From positions 32,427,777 to 32,491,776 of the forward strand of contig OY855912.1 of the NCBI GenBank assembly GCA_963693305.1: DNA of 64,000 nucleotides, in the 5' to 3' direction. This DNA is from Meandrina meandrites (lineage: Eukaryota > Cnidaria > Anthozoa > Scleractinia > Meandrinidae). This document shows, piece by piece, positions 37,150 to 48,300 of the stretch. Each line of letters opens with the position of its first letter. Position 1 is the stretch's first letter. The notes under the pieces are model-generated. The model worked only from the letters and a program-made list of their open reading frames with translations. It searched no databases and was not told the origin of the DNA. The translations under genes were made by a program, and so were the position numbers.

Positions 37150-39339
37150 CCTTTAATTGGTAAATTAATTGGTGAACATTTCCGGGTAAAACCAATCGGA
37201 ATCGGTATGTTTCAATTCAGCAGAGTGCTCAGACATTCCCTTCCCGCTTCTTTCTTTGGGGCGAAACCGAATGCCCATAAGTGTACCTCACGCTCGCCCG
37301 AGAGAGGAGGAGAACGCCTAGGGACTAGGCTCTGCTTGGCTGGGTATGTTCCTCTCTCGTTTTGGTGCTTGGCTAATCCAAAGCCCGGTCGGACGTCTCT
37401 TTGTCCTTCTGGCCACCACTGCACTGTAATTTTTTGCGAGAAATTCCCACAGGGATACATTTAAGTGCGCTACTACCCCCACCACCCCTCCCCCTAATCC
37501 CCCTCCCGGCCTCGACCTCCCTCCAACACCCATAGGCGAGCACCTTCTCGGGACCTGGGAGCTAGTCTGTCGGTTGTCGTTAGTAGAATGTACTTGTTCA
37601 GTTTGGCCACCCTCGTTACTGGTAACTTGCTTGCTGCAAGTTATGGTCCTCGGAGTTGTTTTGCAAGCTTGAGCTTATAGTTGGAGTTATGAAAAATCTT
37701 TTATTTTAAAGGTATGTGTTAATTGAACACCATTTTATTCAGGGGCTTTATACCTGGTGTGTTGTTGGTCACTTCTGTGTACTCACCCCAAACAAACTAA
37801 ACGCTGTGTGATAACAGTAACATTAATTTTCTTTAATTCCAACACCTGATTATTATATAATTACCTAGTAATAAAAAATAAGTTAAGTTAAGTGGGGGAT
37901 CCTTCTGAAACATCTGTTTGTTGCAAAGAAACATGCCCAGCGAGAAAACAGACAACATAGAGATAGCGATTCTTGAATTAATTTCCTTGCCAACCTTCCT
38001 GTTTTTTTCAGTTGCTTGAGAATGGCACTAGTTCACAAATGTGAAAATAAAATGTTTGAGGCCGAATGAAATTCACCATTTAGCATTACATAATGCTCCA
38101 ATAAAATCACCTGCCATTCTAAAAAAAAAATCCTCCAGCAACTCTTTTGGACATGTGGTCAGAAGGTTCCCCCTTCTTGAGATCAATAGTACTCACTCCT
38201 GAATGTTTTTGAAATACTATGCATTTGAATTCAATTGGTCTCGATGGAATAAATCTTAATCTAAATATTGCTGTATCCGGTGTTGTCGTCTGATACTACA
38301 TGTGTCACATGAATTGCATTGTGATTCAAATTTAATAATATTCATTGCAATTAAAAAAAAAGGAACTCAACCAGCATGAAATCAGAATAAGTTTGGGTTA
38401 TCAACTGGTGAAGACTGAAATTAGGAAACAAATTCATGCATGCTTTGTCAAATTTCTAACAATTTCCTTCAAAATTTCCTTATTTCAGGAGTTTACCATT
38501 TCATTACCTTTTAATTTCATGAGCACGACAAGTTTCTCTTACAATCATATAGGTATTCCTTTTTTATATCCAGGACTCCTGGCTTTGAAAAGTTTAAAGC
38601 ATACATTTTGGCTTAAGTTAGTAAACTTGTACGCCATCTCGGCACTGAGACATGGGAAACATTGCCATGCAATCAATATCAATTAATAGATGACCAATTG
38701 GTATTGATTGGAATTGATTATTATTCTGTGTTCTTTACAGAATAGAAGAAGAAGATTACCATGCCGGATTATACAATTTTGGTAGCACCTATCATCCATC
38801 ACAGCTGTCACATTACTAGAGGACGAACTGTGAATTCACAAACATGAACATACATCAATCAGGTCATTTGGACAGAAAGAAATTACAATGTTGAAGTGAC
38901 TCACTCGCCACAGAGGTTTTCTTAGTTTCTTGCTTCAAAACTGAAATGACATTGAGTTGCAAATTAAGTGTGATATGTGTAAAGCAGTGAAAACTGGCCA
39001 TGGCTGCCTGATGACTCGTAGTCAAGAGTAGAGATATTGCCAACCAATGCCAATTGCTGATTGAGAAGTTATTTATGTGACTTATAAATGATTGGTCATC
39101 TATTGGCCGATACCAATCAATAACAATCAGTTTTTTTCATCAATTTATCGATTGAATTTCTAATCATTAATTAATAATGCCGGGCAAAAGGCATAAATAA
39201 TTTTGGTTGAATTTTTATTTAATTTTTTCTCATTTTGAAATTTAGAATTTGCTTATCCGATTTTAAAGTAAGTTGTATTTAAATGAATTTTATGCAAGCC
39301 AATTAATCCGACCTGGCAGTCCATACAACTACTATAAAA
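37150..39339. other. Intergenic, no gene seen
   Basis: Between the Penelope relict and the 3' end of the UAS/UBX gene. There is a C-rich stretch at 37475-37530. Fragments AATAGATGACCAAT near 38685 and its inverse near 39100 suggest an old inverted-repeat element. No ORF is convincing. Confidence 0.5.
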
Positions 39340-42300
39340 TTAACTGTTGTTCAACTTGTTCAATTTCTTTCTTTCTTTTTCTCTTCTCCTTCTCTTTTGC
39401 CTTCTGGTCAGCTCACTGGCATGTTCTTTTATTTCTTCACTAATTTTGGTTTCCTGTACTTCTTTGTCTTCCTCCACTCTTTTCTTTCTCTTTAGCTTTT
39501 TGTCCTTCTCTCTTTTATTGTCACCTTTCTCCTTCTTTTGCTTTTTCTTTGGTGTTTTTGAGTCCTTTCTCTTTCTCTTTTTCCCCTTTTCTCTTCCCAA
39601 ATTGCTTTTTTCTTTTTCTTGACACCTCTTATTTCCTCTTCTCTCATCACCTTCACTTTTCTCGTCATCTGCAGGGAAACAATAAATAGTACCTGAATAA
39701 TTAATAATGAAAGTTTTAATTTGCTCTTCCACGAGCTGATAATATATAATAATTATGTGGAGTTTTTCTTTGCATTCATTTTTAATCCCAGGGAAGCTAG
39801 TCATTCATGGGGTTTACTACCCAGGTACCTATTTATTCAACAGAGGGATTGAAACTGTCTTGTCCAAGGACACAACACAGCCTTTGGCAGGGGTTGAATG
39901 TGGATTGGTTTGTCTTAAGTCCAGTGCACTAGCCATAAGGCTGCTGCAACTCCCAACTAATATTCAAACTTTAATATATAAAACGTTAAACTCCTGTCAG
40001 GAGAATGCCATTAATGGAGAGCAAGACATGGACGACAAACAAGTACCTGATAGCTCAATGACAGAGGTGTGGTCAGCTTCATCTTGTTGAAGAGGGATTG
40101 TACTGTCTTTATATGTCTGAAAGGTAAAAACAAAAACGTGGAAGTATCATTGGCTATTAAAGGCAAATTAGTACCAAATATGTCAATGTCTTGAAAAAGT
40201 TATTTTTTATTCAATTCAATTGATCAATTTAATATTGTTTATTCATATAGTAAAGAGTAATATTTTTTTAAAATTAGAGCTAATTTGACTTAAATATGAA
40301 GGATAAAATATGAAGTCACATTTTAAGAGTTAATTACTAATTATAACATACTTGAATAAACAAGAAACTAACAAATAAACAAAAAATAAATAATAGGAGT
40401 ACACTGCAATTCCCAGATAAACAAAATGAATTTGAAAATCAACAGATTACTCGACTTGTAACAATGCAAAGTGGCACACCTTCCACTACAACAGTAGACA
40501 TTGAAAGCTCCAGGTCTCAGAACACCTTCCACAACCAATGATCTCCATATTGCAAGTTCCAGGTGAGACCTTGCCCTAGTTTGACGCAGAGGAATGCACC
40601 TTCCACTACAACAGTAGACATTGAAAGCTCCAGGTGTCAGAACACCTTCCTCAGCCAATGATCTATATATTGCAAGTTCCAGGTGAGACCTTACCCTAGT
40701 TTGGCGCAGAGGAATGCACCTTCCACTACAACAGTAGACATTGAAAGCTCCAGGTGTCTGAACACCTTCCGCAGCCAATGATCTATATATTGCAAGTTCC
40801 AGGTGAGACCTACCCTAGTTTGGCGCAGAGGAATGCACCTTCCACTACAACAGTAGACATTGAAAGCTCCAGGTGTCTGAACACCTTCCGCAGCCAATGA
40901 TCTATATATTGCAAGTTCCAGGTGAGACCTTATCCTAGGTTGACGCAGAGGAATGCACCTTCCACTACAACAGTAGACATTGAAAGGTCCAGGTGTCAGA
41001 ACACCTTCCTCAGCCAATGATCTATATATTGCAAGTTCCAGGTGAGACCTTATCCTAGGTTGACGCAGAGGAATGCACCTTCCACTACAACAGTAGACAT
41101 TGAAAGCTCCAGGTGTCTGAACACCTTCCTCAGCCAATGATCTACATATTGCAAGTTTCAGGTGAGACCCTGGTAATTTGATAACTTTGGGAATTAAAGA
41201 TTTGCTCCTATTTTTATCGTAATTTATTAATTTTATGGTTAAATTACACTAGCTGTTGGCAATGAAGGCAGATGAACAATCTTTGAACTACATTAAAATG
41301 TTGTTTACATCAACCCATGCTAAGCAAGGTCAAGGCTTTTCCTTCTGTTACCCAACCCACCTGTGTTACTCTCCTCAACCAACAAAACCTAGGCATCCTT
41401 TTTTTACCCAAACACTGCATCTATCCATCCATCAACGTCTTAACTCAACTTAACTCAAGGTAGCCTGATAACCAAACAAAATACCTCCAGTGCCCACCCT
41501 GCAATCCATCCCCCAAAACTGTGATAGTGCCCTGACCCATCCATCCCCCAACCCTGTGATAGTACTACCCATCCATCCATCCTCCAAACCTGAAATAGTG
41601 CCCTGACCCATCCATCCCCCAACCCTGTGATAGTACTACCCATCCATCCATCCTCCAAACCTGAATAGTGCCCTGACCCATCCATCCCCCAAACCTGTGT
41701 TACTACCCACCCATAATAAAGTCCCTTTCCCTTATTCATCAGAGTATATTTGCCATGTAAAGCCAAATACCCCCTACCTCCACCATGCTCTTTTAACCAT
41801 CTCTGCCCAAAAACTGTTCACCATGTCTTGACTTCCTTACATTATATTTCAGTGTCTTAAGATTTTAGTGAATACGAACATCAGTTTGTTGTCTAGGGTT
41901 ATTAAAATATATTAAATGACTTTTATATTTCTATAAGATCGTTCCTAATTACAATATTATTTTTTTCAGATTTAAATTTGTTAATAATGATAAATTGTCC
42001 GTAAGTGCATGTCATGTTAGTATATGTTTTCAAGTCTGTTTGACACAGTGCCTAACACTTGAAGACCAGCAGCTGCAGGCTACACTAATTACAACTGACT
42101 GCCTACAATACCAAAGATCCTATAAAACCATAACTGCCTATAAACATACTCTTGCACTAGTAACCCTAACCCTGAATGCTAAGCATACACTGCAGTTTGG
42201 TGCTACAAATGTCACACACTGGTCGTGTAGTGGGTGGTTTTCTTGTCAGCTTCAGGTGAGTAAAAGAGTAAGGAAGCTATGTTCAGATAGTTACGTTTAC

Positions 42301-42392
42301 TTAATTATTAGCCTCCACCTGTAAGTACTTTGTACACCATGTACAATACTTACTTCCTTGCGTGAGGTTAGAGTATCCATTTCTTTTTCATC
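39340..42392 (-). CDS. UAS/UBX gene, exons 14-16: acidic and lysine-rich tail
   Basis: Exon 14 (42354-42392) encodes DEKEMDTLTSRKE. Exon 15 (40047-40116) ends SVIELS and splices to exon 16 (39340-39668), which begins DDEKSEGDE. Joined, this is V-I-E-L followed by Ser and acidic residues, the classical form of a SUMO-interaction motif. Exon 16 then has long Lys/Arg runs (KKRKRKDSKTPKKK and KKLKRKKR) and ends KLNKLNNS before a TAA stop. Confidence 0.7.
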
Positions 42393-45300
42393 CTGTAAAA
42401 TGAAAACAAAACAAAAAAAAGTTTCAATATCTTAAACCACAAGGACGGCCATGTATAAGTACATGTTTGTAGTGTAACTGAACTCCAACCAATGCAACCC
42501 ATTAGCAGATTCTTTGCAAATTGACAAATGAAACACTGTATTGTTAACAATAAATTTTTAAGCGATTCAAGCAATCCAAGCAAGCTACACACTACATAAT
42601 CAATACATTTGTGACAATTTGAATGCTATTTGTCAATTTGCAAAGAATTTTCTTGTGTGGCCCTAAATTTGTTAGATCTAGAGTTGTAGCACTGTAATTT
42701 TTTTTTAGTCACAACACGTTACTTACATTACTATTGTACACTAAAATATCTTATTTAAACTAATATTTATTTTCCTTTTGTTTTATGGGATACCCTGGAT
42801 AACTTTTAAACTTCAAGGCTTAAGTAATTAAGGGACTCTAACTCATGACCGCTGCAATACCAGTGCTCTGCTCCATCAACTGATTAAAACATTGCCAATG
42901 AACAAAAATCATTAATTTATTGTCATTGTTATGTCACTTTAAAATCGAAAAAAAAAACAATTGTTTTTAAAATGGGACCAACATCTAACTTAAAATGGTT
43001 GTTAAATTCTTACCCTCTCGACAAGTATCAGTACCTCACCAGGCTCGATACAGTTCCTTCCCAAGACCATCTCCCTTGTGGCTTGGTGAAGGAGGGCAAA
43101 ATATAATGGTTGGTCTGCCTTTGACCCTATCCAGTCATACACTTCCTGTAATTTTTACAATTACCGACCACAAAATATCAAACAATTAAAAGGTGTAGCT
43201 ACAATAAGGATATAAATCTTATTTTAAGATCATAGTTATAGTCATAGTTTTTTTTAAGCTGACTGGTTTTCTTATCTTTTTATTAATGTGAAGGCAGCCT
43301 TGCTGTGAAAACTTGTAAAAGCAAACAGCCGTAACATTTAAAAAATTTTATACATTATTTTTTTTTACATTATTCCAAATAAGAACTTCATTCATCCACA
43401 GAAAAGAAAGAAAAGTAGAAGTGAAAAAAACTTGAAAAACTTGAAAGGAAACTTGTAGCTCAAATATTCTGTCTCATTCTCAAACGTTGTTGCCATTTAA
43501 ATGCAGCCTGGTTTTCTTACAAGACTTGTCTTTTGATAAAAGATTGTTATTCACCTGGTACAATCCACCTTCGCAGAACTTTCTTTTCACTTGACCAATT
43601 GGGGTGTGAATTTTCACCTCAATGGTCCCAGCTGGTCCTGCAGGGGCTGTGTTAACCCTACTAGCCCTTGACAGACGAACTTCATTTTCCTGTGTTAAGA
43701 ACAAAACAATATTGCTTATTCTTTACTTCTTATGTGCTGGAAACCCATAAGTTAGTGCATCCAAACACTTTTTTCTTTCATTTTTTCCGCAGTTCATGTA
43801 CATATGTCTTTCATAAAATGCATTGCCTCATTGACTCCATCTGTGGGATATTAGAACCTACAATTTACCTGCTCCCAATGTGTCTAGGTTGGTTTACGCT
43901 CTCGGTAGAGAGCAACACACCAGTAGAGCAACACACCAGTATCGCGAAGGTCATAGATTCAAAGCCCGTTGTCACTTTGATTTTTTTTTCAGGCCAAAAA
44001 GAACTTACTTTGCAGTGCAAGGTTCAGTTTATAAGTGCAAAATAAAAAATATTTTGACAACAAATTCACATGCCAGTGGATATATTTGTAAAAATTGTTA
44101 CACTTGAAAAAGGTTGTTCGAACACTTTTGTTAATAGCAAAATAATTTAATCAGCTTACCAATATTTCTTTGTTGGTCAATTTTCCAACTTGACTGATGC
44201 TACCTGGTATAAAATTCCCCATAATGTATGTTTTCGGGTCAAATGCTTGGGGTATGTCTGTGGATGGGCATTCTTGGATTTTGCAGACAGTACTTTATTG
44301 ATATATCCCAGATTGACTCTATGCTACTTTATCTATTACTCTCATTTTGCCGTAATTCAATTTTTCCAAAAGCACAAAAAAGCAGTATTAAACCATACCT
44401 GCAGGAGCTGGGAAGAATAAAATTACACCAAATATAGTCTGCTAGCTACATGAGTGTGGCGTTTAATGTCAATGCCCTTCATTTTCTACAAGAGAACAAA
44501 GCTATTTCTGTTACCTTCAAGGCATCAGCCCTCTCAGGAGGTTTAACAGTCCCAGCTCCAGTGACTGCAGAGGCTGCATGGGGCCTTAATGGCTTAACTG
44601 CATTTTCCTTAGTGAGTAACAAAAAATTTTTAGTTATTCGATAGTCCCTAACGTGCTGGACACCCTCCAGTAAATGTGCACTCAATTACAGAGCGTCCAA
44701 ACAGTTGTTTCGGGTTTTTTTCATTGTTGCATACTACTATCCTCAGGGTGAGATGAAAATCAAGAAATCAGCTTGCCCTTCGGGCAAGCTGTTATTCCAT
44801 TGTACTAGCCAAAAGCTCTGAGGTGGTAGCCCGAAATTTATTGAATAAAGACAATAAAATTTATTTTCATCACAAACTACATGCTAATTAATAATGTGGA
44901 GCATGGATCAACTAATTCTACAGTACTTGTATAGAAACACTTGATTTAACAAATGCTTGTTGCAGTAACAACAGACTTTGTATCAAAATTTGAACATAAA
45001 CGAGAATTCCAAAACTGAAAGGCCATAATTCAGCTGATAAAAATATACTTCCATGTTCTGTAAAGCCATTGTCATTGCTGCATTGCATTGCTCATTTCAA
45101 CTTAGACAAAAATTTGTACTGTTTCACTTTCCCTCACAAACTGTTTGCTCCACACTTATTTCTGAATTTGCCATAAAAAAAAATGCTTGCCGTCCGGCTT
45201 GCCCGTTGGGCAACCTGTGATCTAAAGACGCTTAAGCCCGGAGAATCATTCCACTCGCCTCGGGCTATCGGACAGCACTTTTGTCACGCCCTGTATCCTA

Positions 45301-48300
45301 CTGGTTGAAAAAAAAGTCAGTTCAAATTAAGGTAAAAATTATTCCCTCGGTAGGCAACTTCTCCAAACAAAGAGATGTATAGGTGAAAATCATTTTCAAT
45401 TTCCAATTAAAATATTTTATTACACTGGTGAATAACCAAGTCATGAAAATAAATATTATGTGAGTAACCAGCTGAAGATTGAATTTCTTGTTTAAGTAAC
45501 AAACTTATTACTTACATTTACCTTGGGGTCATTCTCTGTAGTACAGTTTCTAGTGCTGCTAGCAGGTAAATTTCCTATGCTCTGCCTTTTTCTCTTTTGC
45601 TGAAGGAGACAATTTTTTACACATTACATGGTTATTCATAGGAAAACCTTTGCAAAAAAGACGAAAGCAAAATTGGGATATCAGCTGAAACCCAAATTTA
45701 AACCACTTTCCTGTCAAAAAACTGGCAGTCTAAACCTTTCTTTGTACTTGAACTCTTGAGAATAGTTTAAACCTCAGTGTTTCAAAGAAAAAAAATTGGT
45801 GGTTGTGTGTATTGTGACTCAACAACTTTAAATAATTTAATTGGCATGTTTACAGTAATTTCCAGCCCAGTACCCAGACATTCACATCTACATGTTTGCA
45901 CATTACTGTCTGGTAATAAAGTCAATCCAAGGCTCTTCAAAACTTGTTTGTATTCATGTGCCAAAGAGGGGGCTATTGCCAATAATCAATTCATAAATTT
46001 GTAAACTTACTTGTTCCTTTAATACATCCGACTCACTGGTCTTCCTAAACTCTGTGTCCTGCTTGGCACGCAAGGCTTGATCTTCAACATATTTTCTCCT
46101 GTGAATGTCACTTAATTAGCTTAATCAAATGTTTATAATGTTAATGTTAATTAATCTGGTTTTAAGTCTAGATAACTATAAACTTGAAATTTTAAGTCAT
46201 CTTTTGCTCAGATCATTGGTAATAAATAATGCTGTCAGAGGTTGTAAACTGTCCATTTAGCATTAGATAGAAAGCTGGATGAGCAGCTTAATATCATTGA
46301 ATGTTGCAGCAAGTTTTTTAAAACATATTTTAAGTTACAGAAGATAGTTGTGGTAATAATGTTTCCTTTTTCCTAAAGGTACTTTTCTTTCAATCGTTTA
46401 AATAACTAATAACTGTGAATAATTTCACATTATTTAAATACTTTGGTTTCTGGCATCTTAATTATTAATTAAAAAACATATATTAGTTTTATTACCGATT
46501 CTCATGTGCTATTTGTAGGGTAGGTAATGCCCTGTTAGCTGCCTCTACAACTGCTTCAAAGTCAAAGTTACCTGTGAAATCCAAACCAGGATGCAGTCAT
46601 TACATAGTTCATAGAGTTCACTTCAAGGACACTAAATGCTGATCTCTAGGTAATGTTTTGAGACCCTTCAGATGAGAAAATGCTCGCAGCCAATGCTTTT
46701 GACATAGCTCATATTAACTCATCATTGTTTCACTAAGTTAAGCATTTGTTTTGACATTCAATTTCATCTTCGTCAAGTTAAGTAAGGTATTAGTCAGCGG
46801 AATTACAGACTGTGAAGAGTCTATGACCCAAGGATCAACTGACCAACATTCGTTCACCCACTTAACTCTTGCATTATGCGAAATAAAGTTACCAAAAAGA
46901 ACTTATAGCATAGTAACATTTTTTAATACCAATATAAGAGCTTGTTGAAACCCCAACGAGAAAATTGAATTTGAAGTCATCCATAATTCAATTAAAAACT
47001 GATGTTTCACATCAGCACCAAACAATATGACAATGGCTTCCAGCATGCGCACAAGGTTTGACATTAGCTTTATCAAGAATGCTTGAAAACTTAATTGCAG
47101 GAGGGGAGCACTTGGAGAGAAGTGAACTATGAACTGTAAAATATTTTCAATAATTAATTTTAACACTTATTGCTTGATCGAACTTTGGGCAGAATCATGC
47201 AGTCTTAAAAACTGGAAGTCAGTTACCTGAGAACCTCTCCACAGGAATGGGAATGCTTGACCCACTCGTTGATGGAGCACATAACAGCAATTGCGGGAAA
47301 CCGAGCGTTTGACCACCTAATGCCTGCATTGCTAGAACAAGACCATGACATAGGTTATTCTTTTTTTTGCTTGCAATGATTGCTGATGTGAACCCTTATA
47401 AGCAGCCGCAGCATGCTCAGTCACATAACTTAATTATGTTGCAATGTCAGGTCACTTTGTGCATCAATGAAACAAATGCTTTGAAGAAACTCTCCCATCA
47501 CAGAAATAAATTTCAATCAGTCAATTGCTTTAACACATGTTCAACGCGAGATGAAAAAGCTATCAATTAAAGTCAGATTTTCCTGTGCTATGCACCTTTT
47601 TGTTACTTTTGCCACATGCCAGAGTAAATACATCAGAGGGAACATTCTAAGTTTGGCAACACAAAAATTAATTTACTGGTTTGCAACAGACACATTTTTA
47701 AAAAAAATTGAGTGGAATAATTCATCTGTGTTTACTCATCTGAATTATCTGTAGTAATTTATGAGGGTGGTTCTCCACATGCTTTTTCTCTAAGACAAAT
47801 TTAAGTCAAGAACTCCTAACTTTTTCCATTTCTGGGCACAGTTTTGTTTTTGGAAAAAAAGATCTGTCGACTAAAAAAATATGTGTGAATGGCCTTAGCT
47901 TAAGAGTCACATTGTTGATCTGCTCTCAAAATGATAATTGCATGCCATGGTTATTCCATTAAATAATTTATTTACTACCACAGTAAATTGTACTTTATTA
48001 CTACTTGAAGCTTAAATCCAAATAATATAATACTGCGCTGTTACTGAATTTCGATACTTTTTGGGTGAAGTTCACTACCTTCTTTTGCTTCATCAGAGTC
48101 GCTGCTTGAAACCCAGAACAGGCATTGTGTGTCCCACTCGCTGGTTATGGTGGCTGTGTTAAGGTCACTACATGTTAAAAAAGGTAAGTGTACATAGTTT
48201 AAAAGGTAATATTTACTTTGTACAACTGTACAATGAAAGTTTAAAGTGAAATATTAAACACAATAGTTGCTTAATTATTCCATACCATAGCAGGTTCCTC

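Noticed and set aside
37120..37464. 114-codon plus-strand ORF
   Set aside because: Overlaps a 15-bp hairpin and relict sequence; an ORF of similar length on the other strand suggests chance.
43880..43990. Functional tRNA gene
   Set aside because: The A- and B-box-like parts are degenerate, with an inserted 16-bp duplication and no closable acceptor stem; a SINE relict fits better.
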